From Rickettsia typhi (GTDB lineage: Bacteria; Pseudomonadota; Alphaproteobacteria; Rickettsiales; Deianiraeaceae): a stretch of 13,602 nt of DNA. The notes beneath the pieces are model-generated. The model was given only the letters and a program-made list of their open reading frames with translations. It ran no database searches and was not told where the DNA came from. Shown here piece after piece: positions 6,096 through 13,602 of the stretch. A program made the position numbers and the translations under genes. Positions within the stretch are counted from its first letter, which is position 1, and each line of letters begins with the position of its first letter. The stretch covers positions 1-13,602 of the forward strand of contig CAMAVG010000018.1 of assembly GCA_945861605.1 (NCBI GenBank), written 5' to 3'.

Positions 6096-9000
6096 ATGAT
6101 GCCAAATTCACACAACGCACACGAAATATCCCAAAATAATTGTAAAATTTCTGTTGAAATGGAATCACCTGAAGGGGTTTCTATTAGCATTTTGTCAGAA
6201 AATCAACTCAATTTGCACAGTATTGTTCGTGCTCTTGAAAATTGTGGAATCATTGCTTCAAGTGAGAACTCCCGAATCCTTGCACAAGACGGAAAGCAAT
6301 TTAATGTATACAACATCAACGGTGCATTGAATGTTAAAACCGCGATCAGCCTTAAAAGCAACTCTGAATTTGTCGATGTTCTTGAAAAATCCCTTACAGG
6401 TCAAATTTCATACACAACTCTGAACAAACTTTCTGTTACATCACAAACGAAATTCCGCGATATCCTCCTCCTTCGCACTTACATTCAATATCTCAAGCAA
6501 ATCCAATTTCAATTTTCAGAAGAAATAATCAACGATGTCTTTGCAAAAAACCCGCAAATGATTTCAAGAATCGTTGAGTATTTTTACACAAAATTCGACC
6601 CATCATTCACACAAGAACGCAAGCCCAAACTTGATTCCCTTCACAAGGAAATGTCCGAACTCTACGCTCAAATCATGGATATCACCGAAGATTCAATATT
6701 GCGTCAATTGTATCGCACAATTCAAGCAACGGTTCGCACGAACTTTTTCCTTGGAAAGGAATACATTTCCCTCAAGTTTGATTGCTCCGCAGTTCCAAAC
6801 CTTCCAAAACCCGTTCCATTCAGGGAGATCTTCGTTTATTCCGCAACATTTGAAGCACTTCATTTGCGTTTTGGAAAAGTTGCGAGAGGCGGCCTTCGTT
6901 GGAGTGACCGTCCAAACGATTTCAGAACCGAGGTTCTTGGTCTTGTAAAAGCTCAAAACACAAAAAACGCGGTAATTGTTCCGGTTGGCTCGAAAGGTGG
7001 CTTTGTAATAACAAAGGATATCTCGACTCTATCAAAAGATGCGTACCTTACATTTGGTCAGGAATGTTACAAAAACTTCCTGCGTGGTTGCCTTGATTTA
7101 GCCGATAACATTATCGCTGGCGAAGTCAAAACAAACGATGGAATTGTTAAATACGACGACGAAGACCCTTATTTCGTAGTAGCAGCCGACAAAGGCACCG
7201 CAACATTTTCCGATATAGCAAACTCAATTTCCGCAGAATACAATTTCTGGCTTGGCGATGCCTTCGCATCAGGCGGTTCAAATGGTTATGACCACAAGAA
7301 AATGGGAATCACGGCAAAAGGTGCTTGGATTGCAGTCCGCAGACACATGATGGAGATTGGTCGCAACCCTGAAACTGAGGAATTTACATGCGTTGGAATT
7401 GGTGATATGTCTGGCGATGTTTTTGGAAACGGACTGCTTCTTTCACGAAAAACAAAGCTTGTTGCAGCATTTAACCATTTGCACATTTTTGTTGATCCAA
7501 CACCCGATTGCGAAGCCTCATTTGTTGAGCGTGAACGCATGTTCAATCTTCCTCGCTCAACTTGGGCAGATTACAACAAATCGCTGATTTCAAAAGGCGG
7601 AATGGTGTTTGAACGCTCTGCGAAAGTTTGCAAATTAACGCCTGAAATCAAGGCACTTTTGGAAATTTCAAGCGACGAAGTTTCACCAAACGAACTTATT
7701 ATTGCGATTTTAAAAGCCAAAATTGACCTCCTTTGGAATGGCGGAATTGGAACTTATGTGAAATCATCTGACGAAAAAAACAGCGACGCAGGTGACAAAG
7801 CCAACAACGCAATTCGAATCAACGGAAAAGACCTTCGTGCGTTGGTCATTGGTGAGGGTGGAAATTTAGGATTCACACAAAACGGAAGGATTGAATACGC
7901 AAAAAACGGCGGAAGAATTAACACCGACGCGATGGATAACTCCGCAGGTGTGAACTGCTCCGATGTTGAGGTTAATGTGAAAATCGTGCTCAATAAATTG
8001 GTTTCAGAAGGCAAACTTTCGCTTGATCAAAGAAACGAGCTTTTAAACGACATGACTCCCGAAGTTGAACGCCTTGTTTTGCGAAACAACTACCTTCAAA
8101 CACAAGCAATCACCATTACATCGTTCAATCAAAAAATTAAAATTGACGATCAAGAATCCCTGATGAAAAAACTCGCGGTTTTTGCAAATCTTGACCGTGA
8201 AAACGAATTTCTGCCATCAACCGAAGAAATGAACTCAAGGAAAAATCGCCAAGATTACCTGACTCGCCCCGAACTTTGCGTTTTGTTTGCCTACAGTAAA
8301 ATATATTTATACCAAGAGCTTCTGAAATCATCGCTCATTAACGAAAAATATTTCGAACAGGATCTCATAAACTACTTTCCAAAGCAAATGCAGGAAAAAT
8401 TTAGAGAGGATATAATCAACCACAAACTTGCAAAGGAAATCATTGCAACTTCGGTAAATAATTCGATCATAAACCGCGTTGGAATTACCTTCATGAACAA
8501 CATTTTGGAATCACGCCAATGTAAACCATGCGATGTCATCCGCGCATACACCGTCATTCGCGAAATTTTCTCCCTTCGCAAAATTTGGACGCAAATCGAA
8601 AGCCTTGATTTCAAAATTCCGTTCAACATTCAAGTGGAACTGTGTGCGACAATCAACGGCTTCATACACAAGTGCATTCACATGTTGTTGAGTCACCACT
8701 TCGCACCACTTCCAATCACACAAATGGTTGAAAACATGCTGCCGTGCATCAACATTTTAAACGACTTCATAATGAATCAATCCGAGAAAACCGAAGTCAA
8801 CCCACGCAAGGAATCTCTTGAGAAAAAAGGTGTTCCATCGGATATCGCATTCAATATTGCAAAAACTATTGAGCAAATGCAAATGTTCCAAATGGTCGTT
8901 CACAATCACAAACCCGAACTTCTTGAAAAGCAAATCGCAGGATACTACACCCTTCGCCAGCATGTTGCAGTTGAACAACTTTCAAAATGGATTCTCAATA

Positions 9001-9242
9001 TCCCTGTTGAATCCGCACTTCATAAAAACGCAATTCGCGAATTGGAGCTAAAACTATACACAAAATATTGCACACTATCGCAACGGTTTTCACATAATTA
9101 CGATAACAACCAAGAAAAATGGATGGAGGAAAAACAAAAACAATTGGCACTTTTCACCAAACTTGTTGAAGATATTTCAAAATCTGAAAAACAGGATTTT
9201 GCCCTTGTTTCAATGATTGTCGACAAAATTGATATTTTGTAA
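6096..9242 (+). CDS. gdh: NAD-specific glutamate dehydrogenase, short form of the large (GDH-1600) family
   Basis: Oxidatively deaminates glutamate to 2-oxoglutarate and ammonia with NAD, feeding glutamate carbon into the TCA cycle. From the ATG at 6096 (a second ATG follows at 6099) it has 1048 residues. The catalytic part is complete: HLRFGKVARGGLRWSDR (256-272), VPVGSKGGFV (295-304), AADKGTATFSD (363-373), FWLGDAFASGGSNGYDHK (384-401), the dinucleotide-binding GIGDMSGDVFGNG (434-446), and later EGGNLG and DNSAGVNCSDVEVN. The C-terminal helical region of about 400 residues is also present. Bacterial members usually have about 1600 residues; this one lacks roughly 500 at the N-terminus, where the first ACT-like repeats lie. 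About 240 residues precede the catalytic core, and the first 70 may be the last ACT-like repeat. The stop overlaps the mnmG start by one base (TAATG). Confidence 0.92.
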   Translation: MMPNSHNAHEISQNNCKISVEMESPEGVSISILSENQLNLHSIVRALENCGIIASSENSRILAQDGKQFNVYNINGALNVKTAISLKSNSEFVDVLEKSLTGQISYTTLNKLSVTSQTKFRDILLLRTYIQYLKQIQFQFSEEIINDVFAKNPQMISRIVEYFYTKFDPSFTQERKPKLDSLHKEMSELYAQIMDITEDSILRQLYRTIQATVRTNFFLGKEYISLKFDCSAVPNLPKPVPFREIFVYSATFEALHLRFGKVARGGLRWSDRPNDFRTEVLGLVKAQNTKNAVIVPVGSKGGFVITKDISTLSKDAYLTFGQECYKNFLRGCLDLADNIIAGEVKTNDGIVKYDDEDPYFVVAADKGTATFSDIANSISAEYNFWLGDAFASGGSNGYDHKKMGITAKGAWIAVRRHMMEIGRNPETEEFTCVGIGDMSGDVFGNGLLLSRKTKLVAAFNHLHIFVDPTPDCEASFVERERMFNLPRSTWADYNKSLISKGGMVFERSAKVCKLTPEIKALLEISSDEVSPNELIIAILKAKIDLLWNGGIGTYVKSSDEKNSDAGDKANNAIRINGKDLRALVIGEGGNLGFTQNGRIEYAKNGGRINTDAMDNSAGVNCSDVEVNVKIVLNKLVSEGKLSLDQRNELLNDMTPEVERLVLRNNYLQTQAITITSFNQKIKIDDQESLMKKLAVFANLDRENEFLPSTEEMNSRKNRQDYLTRPELCVLFAYSKIYLYQELLKSSLINEKYFEQDLINYFPKQMQEKFREDIINHKLAKEIIATSVNNSIINRVGITFMNNILESRQCKPCDVIRAYTVIREIFSLRKIWTQIESLDFKIPFNIQVELCATINGFIHKCIHMLLSHHFAPLPITQMVENMLPCINILNDFIMNQSEKTEVNPRKESLEKKGVPSDIAFNIAKTIEQMQMFQMVVHNHKPELLEKQIAGYYTLRQHVAVEQLSKWILNIPVESALHKNAIRELELKLYTKYCTLSQRFSHNYDNNQEKWMEEKQKQLALFTKLVEDISKSEKQDFALVSMIVDKIDIL

Positions 9243-11089
9243 TGCCCGTTTCAACATACGATTGCATTGTTATTGGTGGAGGTCACGCCGGAATTGAAGC
9301 CGCGTGGTCTGCCTCTGCAATTCTTGAACGCGTTGCATTGATTACTCTCGACGACAAAAACTTAGGGCAAATGTCTTGCAATCCTTCAATTGGCGGCGTT
9401 GGAAAAGGCATTATTGTTCGCGAAATTGATGCTCTTGGCGGAATTATGGGGATAATCACCGACGATTCCACCATTCACTCCAAAATTCTCAACGAAACGA
9501 AAGGTCCTGCTGTGTGGGGACCGCGCGCTCAAACCGATAGAAACCTCTACCACGATTCCGCAAAAAAACACCTAAAAACAAAGGAAAACCTTGATATCAT
9601 TATTGCTCAGGTTGAAGATATTGAACTTGAGAACGAGGAAATTCGCGGCGTAATTTTAGCAAATGGCACGAAAATTCCCTGCAAAACCGTGGTTTTAACA
9701 ACGGGGACATTTCTCTCCGGCATGATTTTACTTGGAAAAGAACGAATTCCCGCAGGCAGAGTTGGCGAACCGGCGAGCTACGGGCTTTCAAAAACGCTTG
9801 CCCGCTTTGGTTTTGAACTTGGTCGCCTTAAAACTGGAACTCCGCCCCGCATTTTTCGCGATACAATCGATTTCTCCCAGCTTGAAGTTCAAAAAGGCGA
9901 TGTTCCACCACGCCCTTTTTCGTTTGTGAATACTGAAATCTCAGTTGAACAAATTCCGTGTGCAATAACTTCAACAAACGAAGATGCACACAATATTTTA
10001 TTTGAGAATCAATCACTTTCACCAATCTATACCAAGGAAATTGAGGCGAAAGGTCCACGATATTGCCCATCAATTGAAGACAAAACCATTCGTTTTCCTG
10101 AAAATCCATCGCATAGAATTTTTCTTGAAATTGAAGGTCTTGATTCCAATTTAGTCTACCCCGCGGGGATTTCAACCGCAATGCCACTTGAAATTCAGCA
10201 AAAGTTTATCAATAAAATCAAAGGCTTGGAGAACGCAAAAATCGCACAAGCTGGCTACGCAATTGAATACGATTACATAAATCCGCAAGAACTTTTACCA
10301 ACTTTGGAGACGAAAAAAATAAAAAATTTATTCTTCGCAGGGCAAATAAACGGAACGACGGGCTACGAAGAGGCAGCTGGTCAAGGAATTATTGCCGGAA
10401 TTAACGCGGCACAAAATGTTCTTGGAAAACCGCCTTTTGTTCTTTCGCGAACGGAATCCTACATTGGTGTTATGATCAACGACCTCACAACCAAAGGAAT
10501 TACCGAGCCATACCGAATGTTCACTTCAAGATGCGAGCACCGAATTTCCGTTCGCTCCGATAACGCAGATTTCCGCCTCACGCCCCATGCAATTGCACTT
10601 GGTCTTTCTTCAAAATTACGCACGGAGATTTTTGAAAAAAAGAAAAAAAATTATGATCGCCTGCTTGAAATCCTTAAAAACAAGGGATACACACCCAACG
10701 AACTTGCAACTTTTGGCATCGAGATTTCCAAAGATGGCGTTCGCAGAAATGGGATCGACCTCCTCTCCCACCCATTAATTTCCAGCGAAAACATTGCACA
10801 GTTATTCCCAGAATTTTCGGATTTCCCGCAAAATGTTCAGGAATCAGTCACAATAACGGCAAAATATTTCCCATATCTTGAACGGCAAGAACAGGACATT
10901 AAAATTATTCAAGAACGCGAAAAAACGATTATCCCACATAGCATTGATTACTCGCAAATTCAGTCGCTTTCGAAGGAGGTTATCGAAAAACTTGCGAAAT
11001 TTCGCCCGCACACCCTTGCAGATGCGATGAGCATCGAAGGCATGACGCCATCGGCAATTATTGCAATTTCGCTTTTTTTAAGGAAATAA
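9242..11089 (+). CDS. mnmG: tRNA uridine 5-carboxymethylaminomethyl modification enzyme MnmG (GidA)
   Basis: With MnmE it adds the carboxymethylaminomethyl group to wobble uridine 34 of several tRNAs, using FAD. The 615-residue length is normal. Visible are the FAD-binding GGGHAGIEAA (12-21), SCNPSIGGVGKGIIVREID (45-63, with the conserved Cys46), NETKGPAVWGPRAQTDR (the Trp form is typical of Alphaproteobacteria), the second conserved Cys in GPRYCPSIEDKTIRF, VYPAGISTAMP, AGQINGTTGYEEAAGQG, and the C-terminal ITEPYRMFTSRCEHR and SDNADFRLT segments. All family landmarks are present, so the protein should be active. It shares the gdh transcript by a 1-base overlap, an unusual pairing since mnmG often sits with mnmE, rsmG or parAB. 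It ends convergent to glmU, with its stop inside a hairpin. Confidence 0.97.
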   Translation: MPVSTYDCIVIGGGHAGIEAAWSASAILERVALITLDDKNLGQMSCNPSIGGVGKGIIVREIDALGGIMGIITDDSTIHSKILNETKGPAVWGPRAQTDRNLYHDSAKKHLKTKENLDIIIAQVEDIELENEEIRGVILANGTKIPCKTVVLTTGTFLSGMILLGKERIPAGRVGEPASYGLSKTLARFGFELGRLKTGTPPRIFRDTIDFSQLEVQKGDVPPRPFSFVNTEISVEQIPCAITSTNEDAHNILFENQSLSPIYTKEIEAKGPRYCPSIEDKTIRFPENPSHRIFLEIEGLDSNLVYPAGISTAMPLEIQQKFINKIKGLENAKIAQAGYAIEYDYINPQELLPTLETKKIKNLFFAGQINGTTGYEEAAGQGIIAGINAAQNVLGKPPFVLSRTESYIGVMINDLTTKGITEPYRMFTSRCEHRISVRSDNADFRLTPHAIALGLSSKLRTEIFEKKKKNYDRLLEILKNKGYTPNELATFGIEISKDGVRRNGIDLLSHPLISSENIAQLFPEFSDFPQNVQESVTITAKYFPYLERQEQDIKIIQEREKTIIPHSIDYSQIQSLSKEVIEKLAKFRPHTLADAMSIEGMTPSAIIAISLFLRK

Positions 11090-11113
11090 AAAAATTATTT
11101 CCCGTGTTTTTTT
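11082..11113 (+). terminator. Candidate terminator hairpin between mnmG and glmU
   Basis: GGAAATAA (11082-11089) and TTATTTCC (11095-11102) are perfect inverted repeats around a five-A loop. On the plus strand a run of seven T (11107-11113) follows after four bases, as expected for intrinsic termination of mnmG. The stem is only 8 pairs and mostly A-T, so it is weak. Each arm contains a stop codon: mnmG TAA at 11087-11089 and glmU TAA at 11097-11095. On the minus strand no T-run follows the stem. Confidence 0.45.
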
Positions 11114-12483
11114 CGGAATTTTCCACCACCGTTTGGAAGTTCGACCTGCTCGCTTCGTGCAATTACAAGCGAATTTTCTTGCGTCGATTTTGTAACAACC
11201 GAACCTGCGGCAACGATTGTTCCTTTTGCGATTGCAACTGGCGAGATTATCGTTGAATTTGAACCAATAAACGAACCATCGCCAACTTTTGATTCAAACT
11301 TTTCAAATCCGTTATAATTACAAAAAACCGTTCCGGCACCAATGTTCACATTTTCGCCAATCTTGGAATCACCAATGTAGGAAAGGTGTCCTGCTTTTGA
11401 TTTTTTACCGATTCTTGAATTTTTGACCTCCACAAAATTCCCGATGCCAGCATTTTCTTCAATAATTGTATTCGGGCGAATTCTTGCAAATGGACCAACA
11501 AACGCCCCAGATTCCACAACACACCCTTCCAAGTGACTAAACGCACGGATTTCCACATTATCCTTAATTTCAACATTTTTTCCAATGAAGCAACTTTGTT
11601 GAATTGTGACATCTTTGCCGATTTTTGCCCCAAGGAAGATATAACTTGTTTTTGGCAAAAGGAATGTTGCACCGTTTTGCATGTGAAGGGATTTTATCCG
11701 TTTTTGCATGATGTTATCAACAACGGCAAGGTCTTCTCTTGAATTAACACCGAGGACTTCAGATTTTTCGCACTTTAGAAATCCGCATTTTTCACCTTCA
11801 TAGTTCGCAATTGAAACGACATCGGTTAAGTAATATTCGCCTGTAACTTCCGATGGTTTCAGCTTTTTCAGTGCATTGAGCAGGGTGTTTTTCGAGATGC
11901 AAACAACGCCCGAATTGCAAATTGTGATGGCTTTTTGATCGTCATTTGCATCCTTATATTCAACGATTGCAAGAAGACGCCCTCTTTCGTTGTTGTGTAA
12001 TGTAGCCGAGTGTTCGTCCAGAATTAGCCTGCCGTATTTGTTCGAAATATCAAGTTCTTCAAAGCCTAGGAATGTGACATCGTTGTTTTCCAGTGCCATT
12101 TTTTCAACAGTTTCTTTTGTGACAAGCGGTGTATCGCCGTAGAGAATCACGATTTTTTCCGCATTTGACTTTTCAATTTCCGCAATTGCAGTTGCAACGG
12201 CGTGACCAGTTCCAAGGCGTTCGTTTTGAATCACGATCGTTTCGCTTTCATTTTTGAGCAATTTTGCAATTTCCAAGTGGTTTTCATTCGATGCAACAAC
12301 GGTTGTTTTCTCGCCAACGGAGCGTGCAAGATCCAAAACAATTTCAACCATAGGCTTGCCACTTACTTCGTGCAGAACCTTGCTTTTTTGCGATTTCATT
12401 CTTGTACCCATTCCAGCGGCCAAAATTATGCAATGAATGTTATTTGGAGTATTGCTTGGATTTTTACTTGATTTTTCTGACAT
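11095..12483 (-). CDS. glmU: Bifunctional N-acetylglucosamine-1-phosphate uridyltransferase / glucosamine-1-phosphate acetyltransferase
   Basis: Acetylates glucosamine-1-phosphate and then transfers UMP to form UDP-N-acetylglucosamine, the precursor of peptidoglycan and lipid A. The 462 residues are the usual size. The N-terminal uridyltransferase domain (about 15-240) has LAAGMGTRMKSQKSKVLHE (21-39), LGTGHAV (90-96) and YGDTPL (115-120). The C-terminal left-handed beta-helix (about 262-440) has hexapeptide repeats of the type IGKNVEIKDNVEI, PFARIRP (331-337), KAGHLSYIGD (363-372, catalytic His366 expected), and GAGTVFCNYNG (382-392). Both activities appear intact. The first 15 residues before the catalytic domain are Asn/Ser-rich and could be shorter in reality, but no later Met precedes LAAG. 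Presence of glmU implies that the organism makes its own cell-wall precursor. It is convergent to mnmG and divergent from trpE. Confidence 0.97.
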   Translation of the reverse strand: MSEKSSKNPSNTPNNIHCIILAAGMGTRMKSQKSKVLHEVSGKPMVEIVLDLARSVGEKTTVVASNENHLEIAKLLKNESETIVIQNERLGTGHAVATAIAEIEKSNAEKIVILYGDTPLVTKETVEKMALENNDVTFLGFEELDISNKYGRLILDEHSATLHNNERGRLLAIVEYKDANDDQKAITICNSGVVCISKNTLLNALKKLKPSEVTGEYYLTDVVSIANYEGEKCGFLKCEKSEVLGVNSREDLAVVDNIMQKRIKSLHMQNGATFLLPKTSYIFLGAKIGKDVTIQQSCFIGKNVEIKDNVEIRAFSHLEGCVVESGAFVGPFARIRPNTIIEENAGIGNFVEVKNSRIGKKSKAGHLSYIGDSKIGENVNIGAGTVFCNYNGFEKFESKVGDGSFIGSNSTIISPVAIAKGTIVAAGSVVTKSTQENSLVIARSEQVELPNGGGKFRKKHGK

Positions 12484-12504
12484 TGGGCTTAAGCATTATA
12501 TGAT
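12477..12504 (+). promoter_or_regulatory. Candidate trpE promoter
   Basis: CTGACA (12477-12482), a 16-base spacer and TATGAT (12499-12504) each match five of six consensus bases. Transcription would start near 12511, about 9 bases before the trpE ATG at 12520. That leaves no room for a leader peptide or attenuator. The -35 box overlaps the glmU start codon, and the -10 overlaps the candidate glmU -10. Confidence 0.45.
12495..12500 (-). promoter_or_regulatory. Candidate -10 element of glmU
   Basis: A perfect TATAAT on the minus strand (12500-12495), 12 bases before the glmU ATG at 12483. Transcription would start near 12488, so the mRNA would have almost no leader. No good -35 is found at the right distance (best is TCCATA, three of six matches, with an 18-base spacer), so this remains tentative. 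Confidence 0.3.
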
Positions 12505-12511
12505 ATATCAT
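12500..12511. repeat. Palindrome ATGATATATCAT between glmU and trpE
   Basis: A perfect 12-base palindrome in the 36-base space between the divergent starts of glmU and trpE. It overlaps the predicted -10 and transcription start of trpE and touches the glmU TATAAT. The position suits an operator, but the sequence is AT-rich and does not match a TrpR box that I recognise. Confidence 0.35.
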
Positions 12512-12519
12512 CATTAAAT

Positions 12520-13602
12520 ATGGAATCTTTAAATTTCAAACAATTTTCTGCAAAAGTTCAAACATATTCCGCGGAAAGTTTTTCAACGCCAATTCAGGAA
12601 ATCCCGTTTAGGCTAATCCCTGCAATTGAAAATGCAAACGAGACCTTCTGCTTCCTCGAATCCGCGAGCAATTCCTTAAGAAAAGGTCGATATTCCATTT
12701 TGGCATTTGGGGAACATTTTTCTTTTTCTGGAGTAAAAATCCTTGATGAAATACAAGTTGCAATTCGTGAGCTTTCGCATATCTTAAACGCAAAACTTCC
12801 AATGGTTGGCTCGCTTTTTGGCTTTTTGCCATACAACCTCGTTCGTGAAATTGAACCTTCAATTCATTGCGGTGAAACGAAACTCATTCCCGAAGGCATG
12901 ATGTTCCTTCCAAAAAACCTTGTTGTAATTGAAAATGAGACTAACCTCGTGCATATTGTTTCAATTTTTGTCAAACAGGATAACATTTCCGAAATTTTTG
13001 AAAAAATTCACAATCCGGAAAAGTTTCAACCTGTGTGTGAGGCAGAAAATCTGAATCCGAAAGGACATTTCCACGAAAACCTTGGATTCTATTCCAATAT
13101 AACGCAAAACAATTACTGCAAGATGGTCGAAAAATCAATTTCGTACATAAAAAAAGGGGATATATTCCAAATCGTGCCATCAATTCGCTTTTACAAGGAA
13201 TATTCCAAGCACCCAACGGAATTTTACAACAAATTGAAGGAAATAAATCCATCGCCGTACATGTTCTATTTTTCGTCAAGCCATAATGGTGAGCGATACA
13301 ATTTAATAGGAGCAAGCCCCGAAATGTTAATCAACTGCAAGGAAAATGAAATTACTCTTCGCCCGCTTGCCGGCACAATTAAACGCGGCGAAAACGACTT
13401 AGAAGACGAAACAAACGCAAAAATTTTACTATCGGACGCAAAGGAGATCTCCGAACACCTAATGCTTCTTGATTTAGGACGCAATGATGTCGGAAAAGTT
13501 TCAAGCAAGGTTTTCGTTGAAAAGCAAATGGAAATTGAAAAATACTCCCATGTAATGCACATAAGTTCCACAGTAAAGGGCGTGAAATCGCCGACAGTTG
13601 AT
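12520..13602 (+). CDS. trpE: Anthranilate synthase component I (N-terminal 361 codons, cut by window edge)
   Basis: Converts chorismate to anthranilate with ammonia from the TrpG glutaminase, the first committed step of tryptophan synthesis. The frame opens at the ATG at 12520 and is still open at the window end. The N-terminal domain has FCFLESAS (43-50) and GRYSIL (56-61), which correspond to the tryptophan feedback-binding region of TrpE. The chorismate-binding domain shows GDIFQIVPSIRF, GASPEML, RPLAGTIKRG, DAKEISEHLMLLDLGRNDVG and KYSHVMHISSTVKG. The AGT in RPLAGT favours TrpE over PabB, which usually has KGT there. The expected C-terminal part lies outside. It is divergent from glmU. 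Whether trpG follows cannot be seen. Confidence 0.93.
   Translation, partial: MESLNFKQFSAKVQTYSAESFSTPIQEIPFRLIPAIENANETFCFLESASNSLRKGRYSILAFGEHFSFSGVKILDEIQVAIRELSHILNAKLPMVGSLFGFLPYNLVREIEPSIHCGETKLIPEGMMFLPKNLVVIENETNLVHIVSIFVKQDNISEIFEKIHNPEKFQPVCEAENLNPKGHFHENLGFYSNITQNNYCKMVEKSISYIKKGDIFQIVPSIRFYKEYSKHPTEFYNKLKEINPSPYMFYFSSSHNGERYNLIGASPEMLINCKENEITLRPLAGTIKRGENDLEDETNAKILLSDAKEISEHLMLLDLGRNDVGKVSSKVFVEKQMEIEKYSHVMHISSTVKGVKSPTVD

Noticed and set aside
12202..12471. Open frame antisense to the glmU N-terminal region
   Set aside because: It is a shadow of a strongly conserved gene and shows no domain, start signal or operon context of its own; the same holds for the other short frames inside gdh, mnmG, rnc and trpE.
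12484..12519. Possible trp leader peptide or attenuator before trpE
   Set aside because: The space is 36 bases, with no Trp-codon run, no room for alternative hairpins and a predicted leader of about 9 bases.

Overview
The window is a gene-dense, AT-rich stretch of bacterial chromosome that fits the Alphaproteobacteria, most likely a Rickettsiales- or Holosporales-type lineage. The evidence is an NDUFS4-like complex I accessory subunit (typical of Alphaproteobacteria and mitochondria), a VirB9 of the style seen in Rickettsiales, the large NAD-dependent glutamate dehydrogenase family, and alphaproteobacterial-looking RNase III and MnmG motifs. A trpE gene means that tryptophan synthesis is at least partly kept, unlike classical Rickettsia. 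A host-associated but biosynthetically competent member is a reasonable inference, not a proof. I see no IS element, CRISPR array, tRNA, rRNA or phage gene, and no gap between genes longer than about 170 bases.

Layout. (1) 1-566, minus strand: the N-terminal 188 codons of recA, cut by the window edge. A short divergent region (567-732) holds a candidate recA promoter and two abutting palindromes. (2) 733-4153, plus strand: an AsmA-like envelope protein, peptide deformylase (def) and RNase III (rnc), tightly packed. (3) 4150-6015, minus strand: virB9, an unrecognised one-TM membrane protein, an NDUFS4-like protein and a HIT-family protein, with gaps of -4, 5 and 2 bases. The rnc and HIT stop codons overlap tail to tail. 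(4) 6096-11089, plus strand: a short form of NAD-glutamate dehydrogenase followed, with a 1-base overlap, by mnmG (gidA). Its promoter is the best sigma70 match in the window and lies on top of the candidate virB9 promoter. (5) 11095-12483, minus strand: glmU, whose stop codon and that of mnmG lie in opposite arms of one small hairpin. (6) 12520 to the window end, plus strand: trpE (first 361 codons), only 36 bases from the glmU start.

The genes are mostly housekeeping: recombination, N-terminal Met deformylation, dsRNA cleavage, tRNA wobble modification, UDP-GlcNAc synthesis, glutamate catabolism and anthranilate synthesis. The least ordinary part is the virB9 operon, where a type IV secretion component without its usual virB8/virB10 neighbours is translationally coupled to an unknown membrane protein and followed by respiratory and nucleotide-hydrolase genes. 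Other unusual points are the missing N-terminal region of the glutamate dehydrogenase, a shortened dsRNA-binding loop in RNase III, a clipped HIT protein, and the general absence of Shine-Dalgarno sequences. I did not find a clearly new defence or mobile system.
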